A stretch of 64,000 nucleotides of DNA from Neobacillus niacini (GCF_019749295.1 NZ_JACWFG010000002.1:82905-146904), one strand, 5' to 3'. Shown: positions 35,797 through 45,018, numbered from the stretch's first letter. A program made the numbers and translations. Notes: generated by a model from the letters alone, not told the origin.

Positions 35797-36684
35797 TCAA
35801 CCTTCTTGAGCGGAGGTATCCCTATCTCTTATTTCGCAGAGGACCTCTGCCAGCTCCTCAAGGGAATCTTTGCTGAGAAGTTTATCAGCATGTTTATATG
35901 GCAAATTATGATAGCCCACTTCAACTCCTTTTAACCCTCCAGCAATCGCTGCAATCGTGTCGCTATCATTGCCCATGTTGACTGCTCCTATTATGACATC
36001 AAGAAAGGTGTTCTTGTTAAGCAGCCAGTAAAATACCCATTTTAGCGTATGAACCACATAGCCACTCGGCGGGCAGTCAGGTGCTATACTATAATCAATA
36101 TCATACTGTGTGTTTTTTATTTCTGCTGTAATAGCACTTTTCAACTCTTCTCCGAGAAGAAGGCGTCTCGCAATACGATTATAAAGAACACATGCATCGG
36201 AGGCTGAATCTTCCTGGTGGGTAATTTTTGATTGAATAATAGATATCTCATCCATCTTTTGAATGTCACAATAGGCAAAGGCAATAGGCAGACATCTCAT
36301 GAGGGTGCCGTTTCCCCCACTTTGTCCAAGTTGCTTATGTGTCACTTCCGCAGCCTGGAACCAATCTCCCTTATAGTTCCGAAATGTACTCGCAATGGTA
36401 ATCCCGATATCTTTCGGATTGGAGGCTTTCCATTTTAAAAATTGCCTGCCTATTTCCTCAATCGGATCGATAGAATTGGCGATGATGCCTTTCGCCACAG
36501 CAACAGTCATATCCGTGTCATCAGACGTCTCGCCGCGCTTAAAGCCAAACACGCCGCCACCTAAGATTTCCGTGACTACTCCATATCGTTCTTTTATTTC
36601 TTCTGGGCTCATAAACTCAGTAGCTACTCCCATTGCATCCCCAATCGCAAAACCAATCAGACCGCCCTTGATTTTATCTAGCAT
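35797..36684 (-). CDS. ADP-ribosylglycohydrolase family protein (DraG/ARH-like)
   Basis: The 295-residue hydrolase opens with LDKIKGGLIGFAIGDAMG and has the two metal-binding Asp clusters: RGETSDDTDMTVAVA near 55 and VNMGNDSDTIAAIAGGLKG near 245. Family members remove ADP-ribose from proteins, DNA or small molecules. The ATG at 36684 has GGGAGG 8 bases upstream; longer versions would add a hydrophobic stretch read across that site. It is a single gene. No ADP-ribosyltransferase is seen nearby, so the target is unknown. Confidence 0.88.
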   Translation of the reverse strand: MLDKIKGGLIGFAIGDAMGVATEFMSPEEIKERYGVVTEILGGGVFGFKRGETSDDTDMTVAVAKGIIANSIDPIEEIGRQFLKWKASNPKDIGITIASTFRNYKGDWFQAAEVTHKQLGQSGGNGTLMRCLPIAFAYCDIQKMDEISIIQSKITHQEDSASDACVLYNRIARRLLLGEELKSAITAEIKNTQYDIDYSIAPDCPPSGYVVHTLKWVFYWLLNKNTFLDVIIGAVNMGNDSDTIAAIAGGLKGVEVGYHNLPYKHADKLLSKDSLEELAEVLCEIRDRDTSAQEG

Positions 36685-36773
36685 GAACATAGCCTCCCTA
36701 AAGCGTCTTATAAATAGACTAATAAGCAAATAGTAACATAATTTGGAATTAATTCGAATAAAAAGACAGAGCA

Positions 36774-36797
36774 AAACCACCCAAAACAGGGTGGTTT
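36774..36797 (-). terminator. Terminator after the GNAT-like gene
   Basis: A 9-bp stem AAACCACCC / GGGTGGTTT with a 6-base loop and a short T-run on the minus strand lies 38 bases past the stop at 36835. Confidence 0.65.
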
Positions 36798-36834
36798 AAA
36801 TAAGTTCTCATCAAATCTACTTAAAGCAACAACA

Positions 36835-37416
36835 TTATGAAAATAACGCTTTTACTTTTTTAGTGCCCTTTACCAGATAGGCTATTGATTTAATATAGAG
36901 TGGATACCCTTGAGTGTTTTCAATGGCATCTTCAACATCAATTAAAGCGGCAACCATTTTTCTTTTTCCAAGCATAACTTCTTCCCCGATTAGTTCGATT
37001 CTAAATTTAAACTTCTCCGTTAATTTTTCATAATGTCTTGGTTCCAAATAAATAGTATAAAAGCGAACTTGATTCTTCTTAGCATGCATGGCGGCCAGCT
37101 TAAGCAGTTCCAGTAAAATGGTCTTCGAGGCAAATTCTCTCTTTACCCCCATTTTTCGAACTTGGTAAGAATACTGTAGGTTTTGTAGTATACGAGTTTC
37201 ATTTGATATATCAACTAAATCGTTTATTTCTATAATATTGGCATCACATGGTACAAATTCAATGGTTCCCACGCTTAAATTGGATTTATCCTTTAGGATA
37301 AAGGCTTCCGAGTTTTCTGTTAGCGGTGTTACCTGGTATTTCCTTTCATTCGCAATTTGATCCCAAAGGTTCATAAATTCTTCTCTTTCTTCCTTGCTTA
37401 CTACGTTTACATACAT
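36835..37416 (-). CDS. GNAT-fold protein, possibly N-acyl amino acid synthase (FeeM-like)
   Basis: The 193-residue soluble protein is not firmly recognised. The order of elements resembles GNAT acyltransferases of the autoinducer-synthase/FeeM branch: an N-terminal region with SVGTIEFVPCD near 50, IEINDLVDISN near 65, a helix rich in basic residues (YQVRKMGVKREFASKTILL) and FYTIYLEPRHYEKLTEKF near 120, typical of a variant acyl-CoA/ACP-binding loop followed by FKFRIELIGEE. If so it would join an acyl chain to an amino acid or amine. It is a single gene divergent from the secreted-protein operon. The prediction is tentative. Confidence 0.5.
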   Translation of the reverse strand: MYVNVVSKEEREEFMNLWDQIANERKYQVTPLTENSEAFILKDKSNLSVGTIEFVPCDANIIEINDLVDISNETRILQNLQYSYQVRKMGVKREFASKTILLELLKLAAMHAKKNQVRFYTIYLEPRHYEKLTEKFKFRIELIGEEVMLGKRKMVAALIDVEDAIENTQGYPLYIKSIAYLVKGTKKVKALFS

Positions 37417-37868
37417 CGTTAATCAACCCCACTAATCCTATTACTTTGTCCATTCAATTGTGTAATATTTAACCAAATTTAGCAATACAAAAAATGGTTT
37501 ATAACAGGAATATAGGTTTAACCAAACACCTAACAATACAATTCAATTTTCTACGATCCGAAAGGTTTTATAAATGAATAATGGCATAGCTCCCTATAGA
37601 GAACGAAAAGTGTTAATTCCACTATTAACTACACTTTAATGTATTTTATTAAGAATCATATGTTCATTATATAATACAAAATACTAAGAAATTGCTAGGA
37701 ATTCAAAGATTTCCCGCTAATATTGCCATAAATTGGGCTAATACGGCAGATTTTAGGACTTTTGTTGTTAGGTACATTGTCATATACTCAACTTGTAAGT
37801 TCTTTAAAACGAACAAAAACCTTTAGTTGTACAAAAGAAAAATAAGGAGTGATAAGGAGGAGAGCGTG
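37417..37868. other. Intergenic region between divergent GNAT-like and secreted-protein genes
   Basis: The region is AT-rich and should hold two divergent promoters. A short inverted repeat AACTT-GT-AAGTT lies near 37790. The TATACT near 37784 could be a -10 box but has no good -35 partner at 17 bases. No repeat element and no small gene were recognised. Confidence 0.4.
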
Positions 37869-38303
37869 ATGGGACATCTTAAAAAAGCAATAATCACATT
37901 CATAGCCATTTCCTCTGTTTCTGTAATTTCTGTTATGGCAAACCAAGATGTAGCACTACAGATAGATCAGTGGTATAAAACTGCTTTTCAATTGAGCAGT
38001 GTTAGTACTTTACAGGAAAGAGAAAAAGGCCTGCTGGAAATTTCAAACAGCGCAAAAGAACAACAGAAAGTTGAAAAAAAAGAAGCTGCGTCTCAAATTG
38101 AGTCCTTCTTATTAAATACAATTATCCAATCAAAGGCCAGAATCCAAAACCATGAAGAAGAGTACCTTATCCGATTAAAAAGTGCTCAAACAGTCTTAGA
38201 AGAAAGTATTTCCGATGAAACTGCTGAAAATGAAAAGGCACAATTAGATGCTGAAATAACAGCAGAAGTTGAAGAAATGCTTTCGAAAGTATTAGGTGAA
38301 TAA
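37869..38303 (+). CDS. Secreted helical protein, first of three related proteins
   Basis: The 144-residue protein has a signal peptide (GHLKKAIITFIAISSVSVIS, cleavage probably after VMA) and a mature part predicted as long charged helices rich in Glu, Lys and Gln. Right after the signal comes NQDVALQIDQWYKTAF. The same N-terminal pattern, an acidic residue and then a Trp-aromatic pair (W-Y or W-F) about ten residues on, occurs in the next two genes. The ATG at 37869 has AAGGAGG 8 bases upstream. It is first in a four-gene operon ending with a signal peptidase. Function is unknown; a surface fibre, coat or matrix component is my inference. Confidence 0.75.
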   Translation: MGHLKKAIITFIAISSVSVISVMANQDVALQIDQWYKTAFQLSSVSTLQEREKGLLEISNSAKEQQKVEKKEAASQIESFLLNTIIQSKARIQNHEEEYLIRLKSAQTVLEESISDETAENEKAQLDAEITAEVEEMLSKVLGE

Positions 38304-38380
38304 GGGTTTCCTGAATTTGTTAATTGCAAATTCTAAAAAATATAAAACAAAAAATTAAAAGTTGAGAGGGAGAATTTATT

Positions 38381-39154
38381 ATGAAAAAGTCATTAAAAAC
38401 AAAAGTAGTATCAGGTGCATTGGCAGTAGGATTACTTTCAAGTGTAGGGATAGCTTTCGCAAGTACAGATGCTGGCACAAACCTACAAAATTGGTACAAT
38501 ACACAGTTTGGAAAATCCGCTTCATCTATTCAAACTCAAGTTACAAATTATGCAACCGGAAAAGTTCCTGCAATTTCACAAGAATATAACGCTCTAAGAA
38601 CAAATGCTACTACCAGTATTAATGGAACAAAAACTGCTGAAACAACGAATGCAAATTCAGCAATCACAAACGCTACAAATGAACATTTAAATGCATTATC
38701 TGCTCAAAAACAATCCATTGAAGCTTCTCTTCAAAGTCAATTTGACGGAATCCAACAGGCAGCTGACACAATTATTGGGCAAGTAGGTCTTCAAGCAATT
38801 CAATATGCAAATAATGACCTTACTGCATTGACTGGTAATACTGGATCTGCCGCTCTTACACAATTAACTAGTGACTTAAATGCAACGAGTTCTCAGGCAT
38901 TATCTGATTTACAAGCAGCTATTGCAACATCGAAAGCGGATCTTCAAACACAACTTGATGAAGCATCTGCTTCAAGAGTAGAAGCTATCCAACATATCAT
39001 TGACCGCAAAATCGAGGAACTTCGTGGTACCATCACTACTAAGAAAAATGAATTAGTTGTTGCTCAGCAATTACTTATTCAAAATAAAGCAGCAGAACTT
39101 CAAGCTAAAGCTTTAGCTGATTTAAATGCAGCTGTTTCTGGTATCAATAAATAA
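38381..39154 (+). CDS. Secreted helical protein, probable main product of the operon
   Basis: The 257-residue protein has a signal peptide KKSLKTKVVSGALAVGLLSS ending IAFA, then STDAGTNLQNWYNTQFGKSA with the shared D...W-Y pattern. The rest is Ala-, Thr-, Gln- and Asn-rich with heptad-like spacing and no Cys, as in long coiled coils or helical filament subunits. It is the largest of the three and its gene is followed by a hairpin that could lower downstream expression, so this may be the major structural product. The ribosome site is GAGAGGGAG about 9 bases before the ATG. It is not TasA, CalY or a known coat protein. Confidence 0.78.
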   Translation: MKKSLKTKVVSGALAVGLLSSVGIAFASTDAGTNLQNWYNTQFGKSASSIQTQVTNYATGKVPAISQEYNALRTNATTSINGTKTAETTNANSAITNATNEHLNALSAQKQSIEASLQSQFDGIQQAADTIIGQVGLQAIQYANNDLTALTGNTGSAALTQLTSDLNATSSQALSDLQAAIATSKADLQTQLDEASASRVEAIQHIIDRKIEELRGTITTKKNELVVAQQLLIQNKAAELQAKALADLNAAVSGINK

Positions 39155-39211
39155 TCAAGCTCTAGTACTGTTACAAATGTAAAATCAATAGTTTCTTTGA
39201 GCTTATCTACC

Positions 39212-39243
39212 AGGGTCTCAAACAATTTGGGACCCTCTGTTTT
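39212..39243 (+). terminator. Attenuator-type hairpin within the secreted-protein operon
   Basis: An 11-bp stem AGGGTCTCAAA / TTTGGGACCCT (one G-U pair) with a 3-base loop is followed by CTGTTTT. It stands between the second and third genes and probably lets only part of the transcription pass, giving more of the first two products. Confidence 0.65.
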
Positions 39244-39261
39244 AAAGGAGGATTAAATACT

Positions 39262-39735
39262 ATGAAGAGCAGGAAAGAAAAATTCAGGAAGAAAACATCT
39301 AAAGGTGCAAAATTACTAGTTGGAACTCTTTTTTTAAGCATAGGAGTAGGTAGCAGTATTACTGTTGCTTTTGCGGACCAAGATATCCATGGGCTGCTAA
39401 GTGATTGGTTTGCAAAACAACAGACCACGTCGATTGAAACAATAGAAAAGGCGATCATGTCTGAGAAGGAAATTCAAATGCAGCGTTTAAAAGAAGAGTT
39501 GCAAATAGAAATGAACGATGCTGAAAAGCAGTTAGAACAATTTACTAAGGAAGAAACCAAGCAGCGTGTTAATGACTTGAAGGCCCATACAGATGAATTA
39601 ATAAAAAATATATCAATTGATCAAACAGAGGAGAAAGAAGCTATCATTAATGAACTTGACGAAATTTTAAATGAGTCTATTAAAAAAATGGATGATATTC
39701 GTACAACTGGAGATACGGATAACATTAATGAATGA
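39262..39735 (+). CDS. Secreted helical protein, third of three related proteins
   Basis: The 157-residue protein has an extended basic N-terminus (KSRKEKFRKKTSKGAKLL), then a hydrophobic core and cleavage site near AFA. The mature part opens DQDIHGLLSDWFAKQQ, the same D...W-aromatic pattern as its neighbours, and continues as a charged helix rich in Glu, Lys, Ile and Leu, likely a coiled coil. The start follows AAAGGAGGA by about 9 bases. It ends 13 bases before the signal peptidase gene. It could be a minor or capping subunit of whatever the operon builds. Confidence 0.75.
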   Translation: MKSRKEKFRKKTSKGAKLLVGTLFLSIGVGSSITVAFADQDIHGLLSDWFAKQQTTSIETIEKAIMSEKEIQMQRLKEELQIEMNDAEKQLEQFTKEETKQRVNDLKAHTDELIKNISIDQTEEKEAIINELDEILNESIKKMDDIRTTGDTDNINE

Positions 39736-39748
39736 TAGGTGAGAAATA

Positions 39749-40282
39749 ATGCGTACAGTTGAAGAGAATTTACATTCAAGTGAAATTGCAGTTAAGCCTA
39801 AGGAAAATATATTGTCATCTATTATTAGTTGGATAAAGTTTATTCTCCTTTTATTAGCGGTCTTTTTTATTTTCCGCTTTACTATCGGATTAACAATAAT
39901 TGATGGTAACTCTATGAATCCAACCTTCGATAATAAGGATGTTATCCTTACAAGTAATTTGTTTTATAGTGTAGAAAGAAACGATATTATTATTGTTAGA
40001 AATCAAAATGGGTTTAATATCATCAAGCGGATTATTGCATTACCTGGCGAGACTGTAAAAATTACAAACGGCATCGTGTACGTCAATGGAAACCCGATAG
40101 AAGAACCTTACACAATCGGAATACCTAATGATATGCCGGAAGTCATGGTGCAAAAAGGTTTTTATTTTATTATGGGAGACAATCGAACACCAGGCGAAAG
40201 TTTGGATAGCAGGAGCCCGGAATTGGGTCCGATTGCTAGAAATCAAATAATCGGGGAAACGATTAAATTACCATTCCATTAG
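39749..40282 (+). CDS. Signal peptidase I
   Basis: The 177-residue membrane-bound serine protease is of the bacterial Lep type. It has one N-terminal transmembrane helix (about 28-50), catalytic Ser55 in DGNSMNPTF and catalytic Lys93 in NIIKRIIALPGE; YFIMGDNRTPGESLDSR near 145 is the conserved box E. It has the Lys of ordinary signal peptidases, unlike the endoplasmic-reticulum type SipW. As the last gene of the operon it probably processes, or has specialised for, the three secreted proteins encoded before it. Housekeeping paralogues are expected elsewhere. Confidence 0.92.
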   Translation: MRTVEENLHSSEIAVKPKENILSSIISWIKFILLLLAVFFIFRFTIGLTIIDGNSMNPTFDNKDVILTSNLFYSVERNDIIIVRNQNGFNIIKRIIALPGETVKITNGIVYVNGNPIEEPYTIGIPNDMPEVMVQKGFYFIMGDNRTPGESLDSRSPELGPIARNQIIGETIKLPFH

Positions 40283-40351
40283 CTGTTATATTACCATCCG
40301 TCCCTATGATATCTAATTCACCTTCTTTTCTATAAATATGAAGTAATTTCG

Positions 40352-40729
40352 GAAGCTAGTCAGTCCTACAATGAAGGCAAAGGCAGCTTCTCGAATTACA
40401 CTTACTCCTATATTAAGGGAAAGATGTTGACGCAAATGTCACGAAACAACCAGCACCAGGATAAACATGTACTTCCCGAAAAGGAATTCTGGGAATGGAT
40501 TGAAGACCAGGGATCATCTCCTTTTCTCGAGAAAGAAACGATTCTAACCTATTGCGAAGGTCTGACGGAAAAAGAAGCAAAATGGATAATGGCATCCTTC
40601 ATTGAGCAGCTAACCAATATGGAAATAGCAGAAAGGGAGAATGTATCCATATCTGCCGTTAAGCAATGGAAATCAGGGGCATTAAGTAAGTTAAGAAAGT
40701 TGAAAGAGAAGACTGCCAAATATAACTAA
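40352..40729 (+). pseudogene. 5'-truncated sigma-70-type factor
   Basis: The frame from 40352 encodes EASQSYNEGKGSFSNYTYSY and continues through KMLTQMSRNNQHQ to the end of a region-4 helix-turn-helix (MEIAERENVSISAVKQW). It is a close paralogue of the intact gene at 45019-45507, but the first ~40 residues (most of region 2) are absent and the upstream sequence is unrelated. A shorter frame from the ATG at 40424 is possible but would hold only region 4. It lies 70 bases after the signal peptidase gene, so it may be what remains of the operon's own regulator. Confidence 0.75.
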
Positions 40730-40790
40730 GATTCATCTTCGCTCAATAATATTGTGGTTGGTTAAAAGACAATAGGCAAAGTCCATTAAG

Positions 40791-40816
40791 AAAACCAGGC
40801 TCAATGCCTGGCTTTT
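40791..40816. terminator. Bidirectional terminator between converging genes
   Basis: CCAGGC / GCCTGG with flanking AAAA and TTTT and a TCAAT loop serves the sigma-factor remnant on the plus strand and the PPC/FN3 gene on the minus strand. Confidence 0.75.
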
Positions 40817-40850
40817 CTGATTGATGAGAGACATCTGAACTTACCTTTAT

Positions 40851-43028
40851 TTAAGGTCTAGCCCCAATAACCTTGGTCCAACCGCTATATACCTTGGTTG
40901 TTCCAACCGTTCTATATGCTCTTACTTTATAATAATATGTTTTTCCGGTTGTTAAACCAGTATTCGTATAGGTTGAGGAAGTCGTACTTTTTAGTAGACT
41001 ATAGGTTCCAGTGCTGGTTGCAGCTCTGTACACTTCATATCCAGTTGCTCCAGTTACAGAACCCCACGTAACCTTAACGCTCGTTGAACTTGCTCTTGCT
41101 GCTGTAAAACTCGCTGGAACGGATGGAATAGGTTTTGCACTAACCACTGTAGAATAATTACTATAAACCTTGGTGCTTCCTACAGTCCTGTATGCTCTGA
41201 CTTTAATATAATAAGTTTGATTGGTTGTAAGACCGGTCTTCGTAAAACTAGTTGAGGTCGTTGTCGCAATACGTGAATACGTTCCTGTACTTGATGTCGC
41301 TTGGTAAACCTCATATCCCGTTGCTCCACTAACGGCTGTCCAGCTAGTTTTTAGACTATTATAAGAAGTGGAAGCTGCTTTCACAGAAGTCGGTGTTAAA
41401 GGTATAGCTTTACCAATCGCAACCTTTGTGTATGGGCTGTATACCTTTACTCCGTTTATAGTACGATAAGCTCTTACTTTATAATAGTAATTTGTTCCCG
41501 TTGATACCGAGCTGTTCGTGTACGTAAGAGTGCTTCCGCTTGTCACAGTGGCAATTTTGCTATAGGTCCCTGTACTAGCAGTGCTTCGATAGACTTCATA
41601 TCCATTAGCACCTGGCACACTGTACCAGCTTACTTTAATCTTAGTATAGTCTACAGATACAGCTTGGACAGTTGAATTCACAACGGTAGTTTTAGCGGTT
41701 GTACTAGTATTTCCTGCCGTATCAACGGTGTATACACCAATTACGGTTCCTGCCTTTTGCGGTGATACAGTTATGCTATATGCACCATTTTTCACGGTGG
41801 CCTCACCGAGCTTTACAGTTCCTGCATAGGCATAGACTTTTGTATTGGAGACTGCCTTTCCAGTAATAACCTTACCCGAATCATACATCGGATCCACACT
41901 TGGGGTTTTATCTATAAAACTAGCCTTTAGTTGATAGGTAGCACTTGTGGTTCCACTCCAATTGTATGGGTCGATGTAAAGATAATAGGTTCCTTTTTGA
42001 AGACTTGCCTTTAAAACCGCAGTATCCCCAGCTGAATACAGATAATCGTTAGTGATCCTATTTCCATAGATATCAACAAGATAGATAACGTAGCCAGCTG
42101 TAACTTTATCCAATGTAATGGCAGCATTGCCATCACTATTCGTCGTAAATTGGTAGACATCTCGATCAATACCAGAATCGCTGCTAGATGAATAGGATTT
42201 ATTAGAAATCATTTGCATACTTGTTTGTGCTGTATCATTGGTTTCAAAAGTGGTTGCACTTCTTGTAAATGAGCCCGGATAAGTTGCCTTTACTCGATAA
42301 GAAGCACTTGTCTTTCCACTCCAATTATATGGGCTAATATATAAATAATAGGTTCCTTGTTGAAGATTCATTTTTAAGACAGCACTATCGCCGCCTGAGT
42401 AGGTGTAGTCATTTGTTTGATAGTTTCCATTGCTATCGTAAAGTTCGATTTTGAAGCCAGCAGTGATTTGATCAAGCGTTATGTATACTTCTCCATCTTT
42501 ATTCGTTGTAAATTTATAAACATCTCGATCAATCATATTTTCAGCAGTGGTACTATAGAATTTTCCATTAGTCATCGTAATACTTGTTTCTGCTGTGTCA
42601 TTTGGTTCTAATGTGGTAGCATTTCTCGAATACGCAGCTGGAAAGGTTGCTTTTATTCGATAAGTCGCGCTTGAAATTCCACTCCAATTATACGGAGTAA
42701 CCTCAATCCGATACGTACCTTGTTGAAGATTCGCTTCTAAAACACCCATATCTCCGCCTGTATATGTATAATCATTGGTGATATAATTACCATTACTATC
42801 AAAAAGCTGAGTAAGGAATCCACTTGACGTCTTATCAAGTGTAATATAAACTTGTCCATCCTTACTTGTTGTAAATTCATATGTCTGTATAGCACCTTTA
42901 GCCAATTTTGCAGTAATCGGGGTCCCGTTTGATATACTGGTTCCCTCTGCAAAGGCTAAGCCGCTAAAGAACAAAGACAAAATGAAAACAAAAAAACTAG
43001 CACTTAGTACCTTTTTCACAAAATACAC
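40851..43028 (-). CDS. Secreted surface protein with PPC and fibronectin type III domains
   Basis: The 725-residue protein has a signal peptide (KKVLSASFFVFILSLFFSG, cleavage near AFA). Three pre-peptidase-C-type beta domains of about 115 residues follow (repeated DRDVYKFTTNKDGEVYITLD and YLYISPYNWSGKTSASYR). Next come a bacterial Ig-like domain near 385-460 and three fibronectin III domains to the end (repeated SVKVTWGSVTGATGYEVYR and TYYYKVRAYRTV). No protease domain and no sortase motif are present. Such proteins bind carbohydrate or stay loosely on the wall. The near-identical PPC copies suggest recent internal duplication. Its promoter side is next to the histidine kinase. Confidence 0.9.
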   Translation of the reverse strand: MYFVKKVLSASFFVFILSLFFSGLAFAEGTSISNGTPITAKLAKGAIQTYEFTTSKDGQVYITLDKTSSGFLTQLFDSNGNYITNDYTYTGGDMGVLEANLQQGTYRIEVTPYNWSGISSATYRIKATFPAAYSRNATTLEPNDTAETSITMTNGKFYSTTAENMIDRDVYKFTTNKDGEVYITLDQITAGFKIELYDSNGNYQTNDYTYSGGDSAVLKMNLQQGTYYLYISPYNWSGKTSASYRVKATYPGSFTRSATTFETNDTAQTSMQMISNKSYSSSSDSGIDRDVYQFTTNSDGNAAITLDKVTAGYVIYLVDIYGNRITNDYLYSAGDTAVLKASLQKGTYYLYIDPYNWSGTTSATYQLKASFIDKTPSVDPMYDSGKVITGKAVSNTKVYAYAGTVKLGEATVKNGAYSITVSPQKAGTVIGVYTVDTAGNTSTTAKTTVVNSTVQAVSVDYTKIKVSWYSVPGANGYEVYRSTASTGTYSKIATVTSGSTLTYTNSSVSTGTNYYYKVRAYRTINGVKVYSPYTKVAIGKAIPLTPTSVKAASTSYNSLKTSWTAVSGATGYEVYQATSSTGTYSRIATTTSTSFTKTGLTTNQTYYIKVRAYRTVGSTKVYSNYSTVVSAKPIPSVPASFTAARASSTSVKVTWGSVTGATGYEVYRAATSTGTYSLLKSTTSSTYTNTGLTTGKTYYYKVRAYRTVGTTKVYSGWTKVIGARP

Positions 43029-43228
43029 TCCCTATAAAAGAATCATAAATACTTTGATATTTTACTATACGAACAAATACATTAGGAAGAAAGACCTATC
43101 GACAATAATCGACAACTAGTTCCTTTTTAGTGAATCTTTTAAAAGTAACTATACACTTTTCAAATAGTACACAATTCTGTATCAAACTATCAGCAACCCA
43201 CCTGTGAGCAAAACTTCCAAGTGCTTTT

Positions 43229-43254
43229 GTTAAGAACCGTCCCCATTGCCCTCC
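43229..43254. repeat. REP-like unit after the histidine kinase stop
   Basis: GTTAAGAACCGTCCCCATTG is one of the AGAACCGTCCC family, 8 bases beyond the kinase stop at 43262. Confidence 0.6.
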
Positions 43255-43261
43255 TTTTTAC

Positions 43262-44479
43262 TTAATAAGACGGACTAGAAGGGGGAAACCGTATGGTGAC
43301 TGTCGTTCCATGGCCTATAGCAGATTGGAAGTCAATGGTGCCCTTAAATTTTTCCACAATGGTAAAGCAAACCATCATCCCTAATCCTGTTCCTTTACTT
43401 TTTAATGAATAAAAAGGAGTACCTAAAGAGGCAACTTCCGCTTCTGTCATTCCTTGTCCATGGTCAATGACTTTAATGACAACAAAGTCTTTTTCTCTTT
43501 CCGCTGTCACTAGAACGACATCCCCAATATCGGAAGCCTCGATTGCGTTTTTAATAATATTTATGAGTAATTGTTTAAACTCTATGGTGTTAGCTAAGAT
43601 TGTACAATCCTCCGTTACCGTTAGGTCAATCCTGTTATCATGTAAAAGTCCATAAGAATGAAGCAAGTCAGTGACACTCTGGAGAGCAGCCTGCACATTG
43701 ACCTTTTCCATTACATTTTCTTTATCTGGTTTAGCAATTGATAAAAATTGTGAAATAACCTGTTCCGCTGTATTCAACTCATCAATCATCAAGGTAAACT
43801 TCCCTTTTTGATCATCGTTAAAGGAAGAATCTTTCTCAAATAGCTGCAAGAAACCTTTTACCACGGTCAGAGGATTTCTAATTTCATGTGCAATAGCAGC
43901 GGTAAGCTGACTGGTTGTCCTCAAACGCTCAGAATGTTGGATTTGTTCATAATATAATTGTTGTTTTTTAATTCTTCCATTCGTTAAATAAAAAATAAAA
44001 TAAACAATGATCTGACTCGCAACAAAGTTAAAGAAATTTCCTATTGGATCCTCTTCAATAAAGCGGTATTGCACTCCATCCGCCAACAGGATATATCCAT
44101 ATATAATGATGTTCGATATACCGTTTAATAACAAGGAAAAGTAAAAGAGCTTTGAATCAAAATATAAGATGGAAAGTGCTGGAATAAAGCATAGAAAAAC
44201 ATAGGTGGAAGACGTTTCTGGATAAAAGAGAAATAGTGTATAAAAGTAAGTGGATGCAATGACGATGATGATTAATCTTAGAAAAGCAGTACCGTTCTTA
44301 GGATATAGCAGTAAACACAGTGACAGGATAAACACCAGTATACTGTGGAATATGTAAACAACTCCAAATTCACCAAAACGCGGGTTATCAATTAACAAAC
44401 CAGATACCATAATCGCGATTACAATCCAAGCAACAATATAATATATCTTCTCATTAGAATGTTTCGTCTTATATTTCAT
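43262..44479 (-). CDS. Membrane sensor histidine kinase
   Basis: The 405-residue kinase has about six N-terminal membrane helices (to residue ~165), a HisKA domain with phosphorylated His198 in AIAHEIRNPLTVVKGF and an HATPase domain with N box NIIKNAIEAS near 305 and G boxes DHGQGM and GTGLGMMV. The layout is like KinB and other kinases of the sporulation or membrane-stress group, with no extracellular sensor domain. No response regulator is adjacent, so it is an orphan. It may feed a phosphorelay. A REP-like unit lies just past the stop. Confidence 0.92.
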   Translation of the reverse strand: MKYKTKHSNEKIYYIVAWIVIAIMVSGLLIDNPRFGEFGVVYIFHSILVFILSLCLLLYPKNGTAFLRLIIIVIASTYFYTLFLFYPETSSTYVFLCFIPALSILYFDSKLFYFSLLLNGISNIIIYGYILLADGVQYRFIEEDPIGNFFNFVASQIIVYFIFYLTNGRIKKQQLYYEQIQHSERLRTTSQLTAAIAHEIRNPLTVVKGFLQLFEKDSSFNDDQKGKFTLMIDELNTAEQVISQFLSIAKPDKENVMEKVNVQAALQSVTDLLHSYGLLHDNRIDLTVTEDCTILANTIEFKQLLINIIKNAIEASDIGDVVLVTAEREKDFVVIKVIDHGQGMTEAEVASLGTPFYSLKSKGTGLGMMVCFTIVEKFKGTIDFQSAIGHGTTVTIRFPPSSPSY

Positions 44480-45018
44480 ATAAACTACAAACCCCTTTTA
44501 ATAAACTATCATTATCGGAAATATCTATACTCTTTTTATGTCCATTCATTCATGCAGTTGGCGTACCCACCATTAGCCTCTCCCTAATATCCTGGAAAGG
44601 AAAATGGCACCATATATATTTTACCAGCAATATCTACCAATTTTTACAATATTCTTCGACAATTCTTACCCTTCCTACCGACTGGACGCTGAGCAAAATA
44701 ACTTTGCCATCCCCCATGAAAATTCGGAGTTCCAATTATCATAAGGTTCCGGGAATTGTAGACTTTTCTCTTACGGAATTTCCTGTCATATACAAAGAGC
44801 ATTGGGGGTGACCCTTGGTCGCTTATTAACTCTTATACTTTTAAAAATAGAAGTTGATTTGGAAAGCAGTTAGTTCTAATTTGAAGCGAATTTTACGCTT
44901 AAAATCTATTTTTCTCTCTTAAATTTAATTTTCTGTGATTCGTAGGTCTTCCACGAATGAATTATGGTAGAGCTACCTAGGAATACAACGGAAGCGCGCT
45001 GCCTGAAGGACTTTACCA
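44480..45018. other. Intergenic region between kinase and sigma-factor genes
   Basis: 539 bases separate the two divergent genes. No gene, repeat family member or terminator was recognised. A short CATCCCCCATG / CATTGGGGGTG near-inversion spans 44710-44812 and is probably chance. Promoters for both genes must lie here. Confidence 0.4.

Noticed and set aside
37869..40282. A tapA-sipW-tasA biofilm operon
   Set aside because: The peptidase has the Lys dyad of ordinary signal peptidase I, not the SipW type, and the secreted proteins lack TasA/CalY features.
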